The position numbers and the translations under genes are program-made. Source: Lichenostomus cassidix (lineage: Eukaryota > Chordata > Aves > Passeriformes > Meliphagidae). Taken from it: a DNA stretch of 64,000 nt. The stretch is taken from contig CM039182.1 of assembly GCA_008360975.2 (NCBI GenBank), positions 20,432,324 to 20,496,323 of the forward strand. Reading direction: 5' to 3'. Under the pieces are notes generated by a model. The model had not been told where the DNA came from. It worked only from the letters and a program-made list of their open reading frames with translations, and ran no database searches. Shown piece after piece: positions 1-10,739 of the stretch (position 1 is its first letter; every line of letters begins with the position of its first letter).

Positions 1-2869
1 TCTTCCTGATGCTAGTCACAAAGGCTTGAGGATATATAGTTAAAATCCCTAGTCAACCAAAATCATCAGTTATGAAACAAAATACATGTTTAATCATGTC
101 CAGAGGAAAGGACTAACTAGAGCATGCATTATTGATTAAAGAGAGGTCTTTCCCATTTCTGCTTCCCTTTTAGTGAATAATGCCATAAACATGGGTTTGT
201 TACTGGTAAAGCCCTCAGAGGACATTTTCCTTTTAACTGCTAAAGTTAATCTACCAAGATGACAGAAAAACTGAAATCTGAAGGGCACTGAACTCTACAT
301 ATCAAAGGGCACAGGAACATCAAGATCTCTTTGGGGATACTTTGATCTCATGAGAAGCAGTCACTGTCAGAGCACCACAGCACAAAAACTGACCCAGCCC
401 CTGGAAAAGGCAGCTATTGCCTGCCAACTGAAGTCCGTAGTGATGGTGCTTATTGTAATATGAAGAGTTGGCCATCCATAAGAAAGAGAAATTACTGACT
501 AACTATGTTTACTTGTCTTGTGTAAAAGCAGACTTAGGAAGAGCTGTTCTTTTAAGAATTTCATTCCTGAACTAGCATGTTAACTTGTTTGAGAAGGCAG
601 ATGAATAATTACTCTCATAGAACAGACTGTTGGCTGATTAATAGAATGATTTATTTTTCTTCCAAACAAATTAGGAAGTGCATGATTTCAGAAAATATTA
701 TTCTTGAACAAATAATTAAAAGCAAAATACCTGTCTTAGTCAGAAACTGCTCCTAGCTGCAATTCAATTAAGCAGTCATTAATTCCATCCTTGAAGAAGG
801 CTGGTGTTCTATATAGAGCAACCCACTACTTTGGAGAAAGTTCAATGATCTGAGTCATTCTTATATGCACAGCAAAGCAATTGACATAATTCTAAGCATT
901 ACCTTTTTTTTTTGCCTTTAAAAAAAAATGTTAAATATCTATACTCTGGCATTCAGTAAAACCCTGACAGCAGTCATAACTACCCTCTGCATTGGATTCA
1001 CATTTCTTTCTCCATGTTCACTGACAATTTTCCAATCCTTTTATGAAGTTAGCAAAACAAACCTACATACAATTAAATATACAAGTATTTAATTTCTTTT
1101 GATAAAGCTTGACACAGATCAATTACACTGTTTCCTCAACAATCTTGCACTTCAGCTGCTTAGTTATTTATTACTGTAGTTACTCAAAAAGGCCATTCTA
1201 ATTGAATGCGAATTTTTGCTCACTTTCAGATTACCACTTTGAAGAAAAGTGGATTTTCAGCATTTGTTCCCAGCAGTTTCTTTTTGACATAGTTAATTTA
1301 GACAACTCTCAATTAATCTGGCCTGCTCATTGCAAAAACTCAATGGTTGGCACATGTAAGATCTCATAGCCTGAAGCTGCTGTCTTCTGATTTGTAACAG
1401 CAGGAAACATCGAAAATTATCAGTTCCCATCTCAGGCTTCTCTTGTAGCAGACACCAACCTGTTGATTTTTAAACTCTAGATTTCATATTACAGTTCACA
1501 CACAGAATTTACAGAACCTTTTGATTGAGGCCAAGGATTTTTATAAATATAAGAATCATCACAAAAATGGAAACTGACACAAACAGCATTTAAAGTAGGC
1601 CTAATTTTATCTTCATGAAAAGATACATTAATATTAATGCCTGTTCCTGCTTACTAACGCAGTTTTGGAAACCCACCACTCTTAATAAAAGAATTATGAA
1701 AAATAAAGACAGTCAACAACCTGAGATTGGAATTATTTTTGAAACCACTATCCTGGTATCTTCCCTATTGTCATTTACATAAACAGCCTGCCCTGATTAT
1801 GCTATAATGATACATCATTCCTAATAAGATTCACTCGATGGAATCAGAATTTAATTGTTTTAAAACCCGATTTTAGGTGCAAATAGCTTTTAAATGGAAT
1901 AAAGATACCTACTTAATTCAAGCATGTATATGTTACTACAGAAATCAATGTTCATGTACTTTATGATGTGGATACCATGTTTTACACAGAACTTCCTTCT
2001 GAAAAAGCTTCTTCCTTCATACACCAAGGACTGCATTCATATCACTTTAGCCACTTAAACAATGTATGTCTACTACAGAATAATCATCTACACCATTTCC
2101 ATAGTGGACATGGAAGGACATAACCATAGGCAATTCATCCGGCTTATTCTGAATGCTTGTAATAGAGCAGGACAAGTCACTTTCTGTAATGTTATCCTCC
2201 TTCCATGGACTAAGGAATGAGCCAAGAAACAATCCAGGACCAATATATTTCAGATGGTTCTACACAGGACATGTGAATTTTATTTCCTTAATCTTAACCC
2301 AGTCTAAAGAGAGGGGAAAGGTGCTGATTCCTTTAACAGAAAATAAACAGGTAGGCTCATATCTGGCAATAACAACTATTTTGGTTTTGAAAATCGCTAA
2401 TTTATGTGGTGGTATTGCCAAGGAGCTCCTGCATAGACCAAGACTTCTCAACTTTGGGTGCTGTATAAAGAGAGAAATAAATTATATTTCCTGAAAATTA
2501 CATATTCAAACAAAACTGAGAAAATTGCTTTATGATATAACCAAAACTTGTATTATTTCACAACAGCCTTGCAACAATATCTTAACATTTTTGTAATAAA
2601 ATCTGAACAAATCTTTATAACTACCAATTGTATGGTGCACAAAATAAAACTCTCACCATTAGCCAACTATCAAATCCTGGAGAAGTAAATATTTTTCCTA
2701 GAGGTACTGTTAAGAGAAAAGAGACTTGCTACTAAAAGGTCATGGTGCTGCATTCCTGGCTCTGGTAAAAACTCCACTGAGTTCACTACATGTTTTGCCT
2801 GAATACGGATGACAAGATTTATGTTTCCGCTTTTCCCATCTGAAACTTGTGCTTCAGTCATTGTGTCAT

Positions 2870-3120
2870 TTTAATGGCCTTGTAATGGGAAGTCCCCCTA
2901 GGTTTGGATTAGTTGCTTCCTACAGTAATCTCATATTGCTGAAACATTATAATCACATAAACACAGTTTTCACATGCTAATTCTGCATTTGTTTTGATTC
3001 GGTAAGCACATTTTAATGGCATTAGCGCAGAGCCTCTGTAGACTAGTGTGGGAATCATTTCACTGCCATTACATTACAATGTGAGATTAGAGCAGCATTA
3101 AATCCAGATTGCTGTGACAG
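2870..3120. promoter_or_regulatory. Possible conserved noncoding element
   Basis: The stretch is dense in homeodomain-like cores (TAATC, GATTAG, ATTAAAT, TAATGG) and AT-rich words with few simple repeats, and it has no coding frame. Vertebrate developmental enhancers often look like this. The judgement rests on composition and motif density alone; no alignment supports it. Confidence 0.2.
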
Positions 3121-4124
3121 AAAATTTACAAAAAAGCAAAAAGAATGGCTCAATAGGTATTACCTGTATCTAGAAAAAGTTAAACACAGCTGTCATTTAG
3201 ACACAAGGGCTGCCCTGGCTGAATCAAGAACATTTTAAGTGGGTTTTTCCTCTATAACTACGCAGTACTGGGAAATGTGACATAGCACAGGGTCAGTATA
3301 TATTTACAGATGGAGGAAATGCTGTGAGCATTCAACTCTACTTTGAGCAACCCCTACAGAGCATGGAAAAGCAACAAATTAGAAATATATGACACACCTG
3401 TAGGAAATTAAATATTGGTTAGTCTATGCTGTATTATCTCACCGTTCCCCACATGTAAACATTTTGTGACACGGGAAAAAGTTAGCAAGACGAAGGCAAA
3501 AGGCAGAAGAGAACACGTAGAATGCCAGGAAGAATTTAAAAAATTAAATTATTTTTCTCTTCCCCCATGTTTCTGCCAACCCTGTAGCGGTTTACAGTGA
3601 AAGGAACTCAATACTGCCAGCATGTTTCTTCCTCTTCCCCACCAGACAAGCAAGCTTTCTAACTTCTCCAACAGAAGGATGCCAGATCTACGCTACCTTC
3701 TTCAGCACTCCCTCGGACACAGGTTTCAGTGAGCATGGCTTTTTTGCTCATGCATGTCATTAGGGAAGCACAGCTAGAGGGGCTGTGGAGCAGAGCTCAC
3801 CACAGCTGCATGCTGAGGGCAGCAGGAGGACAGAACTATTTGCTCCAGGACAGATGCAGACTCACCTGTCATTTAGCCCAGCAAAGCCCTGTGCATCACT
3901 CTCTGCAAAGGTGTCCAATGGCCTGTGACACTGAACTCCTACAGGCACTCTCACACCATCACTAGTTTGTGTTACACACAATAATAACACATCTTATTTT
4001 TGGGTTATTCTGCCCAACAAACAGAATTTGCAAACGGGTAGAAGTACTGAAAAAACTGAGGTTTCTCGGAAAACCCGTCTCTTCTGTGGAAACGGCAGAT
4101 ATGCTGCTCTGAAGGTGACAGATT

Positions 4125-4156
4125 ATTTTCATTAAAAGTAATTTTCATTAAAAGTT
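4125..4156. repeat. 16-bp tandem duplication
   Basis: Two adjacent copies of a 16-base AT-rich unit (ATTTTCATTAAAAGT plus one base) differ only at the last base. It looks like a replication-slippage duplication and has no evident function. Confidence 0.8.
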
Positions 4157-7100
4157 CTTCCCTGTCTTCAGAATTAACATTGGTCAGATGGGACACTGGT
4201 CTTTTTCCTCTCCCAAAATGGAGCTGCGAGATTACCATGATTTGCTGAACTTCAAGCTAACTCAAGGCTTTGTATACTAAGGAGCAATGTCGCATGGGAG
4301 ATTTTTCATGCCTTGAATAAAGCTCTTACGAGAGAGGAAAGGAAAACTTATGGTGCCTTTCTCCAACACCAACTCCTGTCTAACCACACAGAAGCATGTT
4401 GCAGCTGCCCCCTTAATGGGGCACCTGCACTTTCCCACATTTTGGTGGCTGTATCTTACGCAGCATCCATACAAACCTCACCATTTTGGATGTGTAAGCT
4501 CTCGACTGAGTAGAAATTGGCCAACAGATTCAAAGCCTAGAGAACTCTTGCAGGGAGAGTATTTAAAAAGCATACTCTACCTTGCCGCATTTTTTCCTGA
4601 AACACACTATTCTGGAAATACTCAGAACAGCGGGCTAATGTTGTGCCCTTCAGTAACCTACCTCTGGTCCCCAAACCATTCAGGAACATATTTTTTTAAG
4701 ACAAGCAAAAAGAAATGCTAAATACTGATTTTCACAAAATTTTCTATACATGGTTTAAGCAACCAAAAAACCTTTACATTACAGAAGTGAGAAGGAATAT
4801 TAAAAGTAAGACTTTATAAGGTTACAGTATGGGCTATTAAAAAAAATTAGGAGCACTTTAGCCAAGCCTTATACAATCCGACTCTGAAAAAGTGAAGTCC
4901 CATCAAAATATGCAGATACACACACTCCACAACAGCTACATTGCTTGAGTGGCACTGACAATATTCCACAATCTAAAAGCAAAGTTGCTTAAATTTTAAG
5001 AGAAATGTAAGCACTAGTGCACACACGGGAAAGGTCAATATATTGACCCCTTGCCCTCAGAACCTCTGAAAAGGACACTCAGATAAGGAGCTGGGTAAGC
5101 GAGAAGCAAAGCTTTTAAATGTTCACCTGAAAGGTAAGTGACAATTCTTACAGCGTCTTCCCTCTGTGCCTCAGCTCGTGGCAGACAAACCTCCCAGCTT
5201 CCCGTGGTTTGAGGGCCACATTCTGGCTCTAGCCAGCCTTGGAGCCAGGCATATCTAAACCAAATTGCTTCCTTGCAGCTGAACTGCCACACCAGGACAA
5301 GTGCAGCGTCTCATACTGATCTCACAGGGTGGACAAACCTTTGGGATCAAAGCAAGCACGCATGATTTGCCCCAAGAAACAGAGTCTAAGTCACTTTGTA
5401 TATAGGACTTTGCACAATTTTTTTCCAATTTGGTTAAAGTTTAGCTGTTGTGACTAGAATAGTCAGACTGCTATTTTACCTTATTTCTGTGCAGATAAGA
5501 GTCTCAAAATGTAGGCTTCTCTGAGCAAAGTCACATTGAAGTTTCTTTTCCTCAGAGAGATCTGAGACCAGCATACCCCAAAGTGTTTTTTCATTAACAT
5601 CTCCTTTGGAAGAACCTCAGGGGATTTTACATTTTGGGCAGCTTCCAAAATTACTCCTGATAAAAGGTCAGATAAAAATTTTCCTCCAGGGTCAAACATT
5701 ACATTAATTATATTTTACATGCACACATAGTGTTTTTAGGCCAAAAATCAGAACTGAAGTCACATTATGCTATATGCAAATACAGGCCAAGTCCTGCATG
5801 CTAATACATACATTCATATTCTTAAGACTTCATGGAATCATATTTGCTTCTCATGGGTTCTGGAGTACAAGCACATACTCTCTTTCTTCCTAGGACAACA
5901 AGATGTAGGGAAAAAAGTCTCCTTTTCAAGAATGCCTATCCAGCCTTTATTCCCTCTGAATTTCAAATTTGAAACAAGCATACATCTAACTCTACTCCTG
6001 CTAGTCCCATTGACTTCCATTGGTTTTCTCTCTACTTAAGGTCACATTACACATATTTTCACATGAGCTTAAACATTTCAGTAAGCATGTTAGGTGGAGC
6101 ATTATTACGCACTTGTACAGTCCCACAGAGCCACACCAAATCACTCTATGACATTTACATGCAGAAATGCACCACACAAATCTAAGCAATGGATGAGTGA
6201 TGTGCATTACTACCCCTTGATCAAGACTGGACATTACTATCTAGAAAAACACAGATGAATGAACCCCAACGTCAGGTTTGCAACAGAACACGTAAGTCAC
6301 TGATTCACTCAGACCTGTAAAGCCACGCATGGTGGAAAAGAACATGGGGATTGAGTTTAGTGCCTCATTCAGTATCACAAACTGCAGCACTGAAACAGGC
6401 AAGGACTTCCAGAAAACCACCTTCTTTACTGGGGAGTGATGAGCTTAGATGCACAGAACTAAATTCAAAGTCCCACTACTGCAAACAACTGTATCACAAA
6501 ATTTGAAACCAACCTGAAGACCTAATGGGGAAAAATACCCTGAGAAAAACCCTTGGAGTTTCTGCTGTGACAGTCCTCTGTGGCGGTATCAGGAAATGGA
6601 AGCTGTGTGCCCTTCCCAAGGTCCACTTCTGCTCTAAAGAAACAAGCCCACACAAGGAAAGTTAACGTGAGTCAAGGGAAACCTTAAAGCTGATAGGTGT
6701 AACTCAGGGAATATCTTTTACCTTAGAGACTGTCTTTACAGAGTCTTTGTACGCTTTGTCAGTGGTCACAGTCAATGACCTCTTGCTTGTACGACTCCTG
6801 CTGTTTTTAAATTCCTACCCTCATCTGAGTACAACAGTGGAATGCTAGGGAAAACCAACACACTCAGATGACAAAATTATCAGGTCTCCTGCATATCCTT
6901 CTGTTTCCTTTCCAGGTATTGCTGAATCTCCAGTCTTAACCAGAACGGGAAACAGAACACTGCCACTGTTTTGCCTTTTTGTATCACAGGATTTCTGAAA
7001 GAAGATACAAACTCAGTACTTCTGTCCTGGAAACTATTACCTGTTTTTCAAAAATTCCTTGCTACTCAGTCTAAAGTGAACGACAAAGAACAAAGTCTTG

Positions 7101-8799
7101 CAATAAAGCTTACAGAACACCAGAGTTCAAGCATTAAAACCAGTTAAAGATTTACAGACCCATCTGAAATTTACCCGTCTGCCAAAAGGTAGACAAATCA
7201 CAGCAAAAAACAGAGGTAAATTCCTGTCATTTGATCCTCACTGCAGTGACTCTGGACAGGGCGAAGACAACTGCGGTATAAAACAATTGTTTTACATATT
7301 GAGGAAAGAGGTGAGATCCCAAAAAAGGGCAGTAGTTCAGCAGGTAACATACCATTCTTTGATTCTCCCTCCTCTACAAAAGTTACTTCAGGAAAAACCT
7401 GGTGGCTTTGGCTACACAAAAGTAGGGTTCCAGAATATCTTGAGAAGAGTGATCCTACACGTTTCTGAGATCCAAGTAAAAATTTGTGATTTACTTAAAG
7501 CTGTCATCTAAGAGAGGATGGTGGTGGCCTTTCTTCTTACTTTTTATCTGAGTAGTTAAGTGGTTGTGAAACATATCCCAGCTATTGCTAGGATAAAATG
7601 CTTTTCTTGGATTATTACCCACAAACATATTACTATCACACCAAAGACACGGCCACTGCTTAGAAAATTCTGAGAAAGCTTTTTAACTTGTGACCACAAA
7701 AATTACATTAAAGCAAAAAAACTACCCTACCAGTTTTGAGAAAATGTAATTTCTTCCTAGAACTAGAAGGATATGATACTCCCTTTCTTTTCCAATACAT
7801 CTGGCAATCCAATTCTCCAGAAATGCAGAAAATGCAAAAAAGTTCAAAACTGCCCTGAATCAAACCAGGGACCTGAACCTTAGGTGTCCACAGTCTAGAT
7901 GGATCTCTAATCCTCCCCATACCAGATAGGGGGCCAGTCTGATGCAAGCAGAAGTCTCACTGTTTTCATGAACCTTAAGAAGTCTTGGTTTCATCTTACT
8001 GAAAAAAATGCATTTGTTCAGTATTTCAAGTCCTGAAAGACAGGAAAAACATTTTAGATCTACATCAAGTGAAATAAGGAAAAAAATTCACAGAATGTTC
8101 AGAGGAATAATCCTTTAATAAACACAGAACTCACTGGTGCCATATGCTTCACTATATACTGATCTTTATGTGTGAGAAGCAAGCTGATGGTTCCCTAACC
8201 ACAGAGGGAAGATGTCACACTTGTTCCTGCTGCAGCCTGCATTAATTTAATAAGTTAGCACTGGTCACCTACATGAAATATAATTAAGCATCTGAATGCC
8301 ATTGTTGCCACCTTTGATTATAACTACAAAAATGAATGTGATGATGGTGACAGGATAGCAAATATTATGTCTGTTAAATTCCAAAACATGAGAGGCATTC
8401 ATAATAATAAATGACATTTATGTAGTCTTTCATAAAACAATCCCAGAGTACCTGACAAAATGATACAAAACTACCTATTAGAAGCATTGCTTCACCCATC
8501 ACTGAAACACAGCCCCCAGCAGAAAGAAGGCAACAACCTTTAAACACTACAGAACATATTATGACAGAGGATGTTGAATAATGTACCCAGAGTAAAGCAG
8601 AAGGGAATTCCAGACAAGTAAAACAAAATTTCCCAAACATAAGTGACCTCCACCTAAAGACATGCTTCATTAAAGAACTATCAAAGCCTCTAGCATACAG
8701 AAGACACCACCCTTAACAGATACCTGAAAAAAAAAATTGTGTTTACAAGTATCTTAGAGATCATATATACATTCAAGTACTTGCTAGGCTCCTCAGAGT

Positions 8800-9360
8800 T
8801 CCTCACCAACAGGACCTGTATGCTTCAACTTGTGACCAAATTCACCACAAGACAGGACCTGCTGCAGAGGGGTTGGCAAAACCCAAGGCCACTGCCCAGC
8901 AGTGGCTTTGCTACCGTGCTGAAGCACACCCGGAGGGGAGCTGAACCTCTCTCCCTCGGATGCAGCCTCCCTCCGCAGCGCAGCAGGCGTGCCAGGGGAG
9001 TAGGGAGCCTGCTGCAAGAGTGTCTCGGAAAGGGCAGCACGCCTCGGGCCACCGAGAACATGCACGGCGTGCGAATCCCAACGGGGCACACGGGCAAGTC
9101 TGCAGCTTTGCTGCTGAGCCCTGACAAGCTTAAGCAAGTCTGGAAGCATTTTGCAGAGTGCTGCTGGTGCTTCCAGATGGAGAGGCAGCTGAAGGCAGGC
9201 TCTGAAGGTCCCAGTTTTGGATTGAGGCATTTGTTCCTTCACAGAGACACCCTCGGGAACTGTCGGGAGAGGAGTACTAGAGAGGACGTAGCTCCAATAT
9301 TTAACTTGTTATGGCTGTACAAATATAAAATACCAGCACTAATAATAGCAGCGTAGCTCC
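8800..9360. other. GC-rich shore of the CpG island with chance open frames
   Basis: GC content rises sharply here, especially at 8,930-9,080, where CpG dinucleotides appear repeatedly. Because GC-rich DNA contains few stop codons, long frames are open on both strands: 205 codons on plus (8,739-9,356) and 149 codons on minus (8,793-9,242). The predicted proteins show no domain, signal peptide or family pattern that I recognise, and they overlap each other in opposite directions. I read the region as the shore of the adjacent island, not as a gene. A minus-strand segment ending at a plausible donor (gt at 8,808-8,807) could be an exon, but its phase does not match the upstream candidate exon. 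Confidence 0.5.
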
Positions 9361-9397
9361 ACTCACACAAGGAAGCCGCCTGAGCTGGGGGCTTACT

Positions 9398-9454
9398 CTG
9401 CTGATAACTATCATCTGTTTCTGTGACACGCTTTTCCAGAGAGGAGCTGCTCAT
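9398..9454 (-). CDS. Candidate first coding exon of an unrecognised gene
   Basis: On the minus strand, an ATG with a purine at -3 (9,454) sits at the left edge of the CpG island. It opens 19 codons (start residues MSSSSLEKRV, then TETDDSYQQ) plus one further base, and then meets a good splice donor of the form A|GTAAGC at 9,397. The peptide is hydrophilic and rich in Ser, Glu and Asp, as many cytosolic N-termini are. No signal peptide or membrane segment is present. The CpG island directly upstream in this orientation would supply the promoter. The exon ends in phase 1, so the next exon should begin with two bases completing a codon that starts with A. I did not find that exon in 1-9,390, and I do not recognise the protein. 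A chance ATG near a chance donor remains possible. Confidence 0.35.
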
Positions 9455-10250
9455 GCCCTCACACCCCAGACCTGCGGCGGGTCGCCCCTCAGGAGCCCTG
9501 CTGACCCAGCGCCGCCGTCCCGGCCACCTCTGCCCCTCGTCCCGCAGCCGCCCCTCCGCCGGGGCTGCCCGGGCGGGCCTGGCCTCACCGCAGCGCTGAC
9601 CTGCGGCCGAGCCCCGGCACAGCGCCGCGCTCCCCGCCCGCTCCAGCCCCGAGTCCCGAGCCCCGCCAGCCGCTTCCCGCTCTCCCGCCTCGGGCCTTCC
9701 CGGGCCGGCAGCGGAGCGCCCGGGAGCCGATCCCGCCCCTCAACTCGGGCGAAGTTTGCCAGCCCGAGCGCCTTGCCGGGCCGAGGGCAGCAAGGGCGAG
9801 CCCGGCAGGGCTCTGGGCCGCGGGAGGTGGCGCAGCGGCTCCGCAGGCGCTCCCCGAGCCCCGCTCGCTCACCCCGCGGGCCGGACCCTCCGCCGGCAGC
9901 ACCGCACCGGGCAGGGCAGGGCCCCGGCTGGCTGACAGCCGCGACCGCCCCGAGCGGGGCGGGACTTCCCGGGGACGGGAGCGAGTGGCGGAGCAGGCTG
10001 GGGCGGCGGGGACTGTGGAGCCCGGGGGGCCGGGCGGGAGAGCGGCAGGGCGGCGGTGGAGCGGCGCGCTGCCCCTCTGCCTCCCTGCGAGGAGCCGCCC
10101 GGCTTGCTGCCCGCTGCCCGCCCCAGGAGCTCCCCGGTGCAGTGAGGTGCAGCGGTGCTTTGTGTCATCCTTGGCTCCAAGTACGAGCGAGAGTCGGTGG
10201 CTGTGAGCATCCTGGCTGTCCTTGTGCGTACCCCCTGTTTACACAGGGAG
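9450..10250. promoter_or_regulatory. CpG island, probable gene promoter
   Basis: About 700-800 bases are strongly GC-rich and full of CpG, in sharp contrast to the AT-rich surroundings. This is what unmethylated vertebrate promoters look like. GC boxes of the Sp1 type are visible on both strands, for example around 9,631-9,640 (CCCCGCCC) and 9,956-9,963 (GGGGCGGG). No TATA box is evident, which fits dispersed initiation. The candidate coding exon on the left edge argues for transcription to the left. Donor-like sequences on the right side (gt at 10,142 and 10,203) leave room for a divergent noncoding transcript to the right. Long open frames through the island on both strands (up to 175 codons) are expected from the composition and encode only Pro/Arg/Gly/Ala-rich, low-complexity sequence. 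Confidence 0.75.
9961..9970. promoter_or_regulatory. NF-kappaB-type site
   Basis: GGGACTTCCC matches the kappaB consensus GGGRNNYYCC at every position. It overlaps the end of a GC box in the CpG island. Occupancy cannot be judged from sequence. Confidence 0.4.
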
Positions 10251-10456
10251 GAGGCTGGAATCCACTGAGTCATTTTGGGGACTTTGCGCTGAATGCTTAG
10301 GGCTTGCAAGAGGCAATATTGTCTTATTTGCCCTTGCAATGCAAATAGGAAGTTTGAAGAGGCACCAGGATATACAAACAGGATGACAGTGACAGTGATT
10401 TTGGAAGAAAGTGCAGGTCCAGAGTATGAAATAAAAACACAGCTAACACCAAGTTA

Positions 10457-10736
10457 GATTCACAGAATCATTAATGTTGCAAAAGACTACCAAGACCATC
10501 GAGTCCAGCCTTTGACTGAACACCACCATGCCAATCAAATCTTGGCACTAAGTGCTATGCTGCTTCCCTGGGCAGCCCGTTCCAATGCTTTTCAACTCTT
10601 TCAGTAAAGAAATTTTTCAAATTTTTCCTGATGAAGAATTCACCTTCAGAATCCTTTACCAAGGATCTCAAAAGTATCTTATTTCCCTAAGGCTCACAGC
10701 ATCCACTGTGGTACTCTTCCATTTTCTAGAAGGGTA
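10457..10736 (-). mobile_element. CR1 retrotransposon, 3' fragment
   Basis: This is a 5'-truncated CR1 non-LTR retrotransposon lying on the minus strand. It opens at its left with the inverted 3' end (CACAGAATCAT) and continues with the inverted family phrase for the 'guard the CAAAGACC' region and a stretch corresponding to a consensus with GGCAGCCCGTTCCAATG. It is only about 280 bases long and moderately diverged. It starts about 200 bases right of the CpG island and ends in ordinary AT-rich DNA. It encodes nothing intact. Confidence 0.85.
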
Positions 10737-10739
10737 AAC

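Larger units (their letters stand above)
1..8790. other. AT-rich unique sequence, no gene recognised
   Basis: This block is AT-rich and has no recognisable repeat copy, RNA gene or protein family. Open frames on both strands are short (at most about 120 codons) and look like chance. If the minus-strand exon proposed at 9,398-9,454 is real, this block would be part of its first intron and anything beyond. A small tandem duplication of 16 bases lies at 4,125-4,156. Isolated strong splice-like signals occur (for example a plus-strand donor at 5,134 with an acceptor ending at 5,060), but the 73-base segment between them has stops in all three frames. The absence of genes here is what I can see by eye, not the result of a search. 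Confidence 0.6.

Noticed and set aside
2047..2232. Minus-strand frame with a protein-like sequence preceded by a good acceptor
   Set aside because: No convincing donor, its phase does not match the exon at 9,398-9,454, and the opposite strand is equally open.
5061..5133. Plus-strand segment with acceptor and GTAAGT donor
   Set aside because: All three frames contain stops; only a noncoding exon would be possible, with nothing else to support it.
6725..6813. Minus-strand open stretch rich in Ser, Arg, Thr and Lys ending at a good donor
   Set aside because: A stop lies directly upstream and the only possible acceptors lack a pyrimidine tract.
8739..9356. 205-codon plus-strand frame overlapping a 149-codon minus-strand frame
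   Set aside because: Both lie in GC-rich island shore where stops are rare, they overlap head to head, and neither shows a domain or family pattern.
9585..10339. Long open frames through the CpG island on both strands (105, 156 and 175 codons)
   Set aside because: The peptides are Pro/Arg/Gly/Ala low-complexity, as expected from base composition alone.
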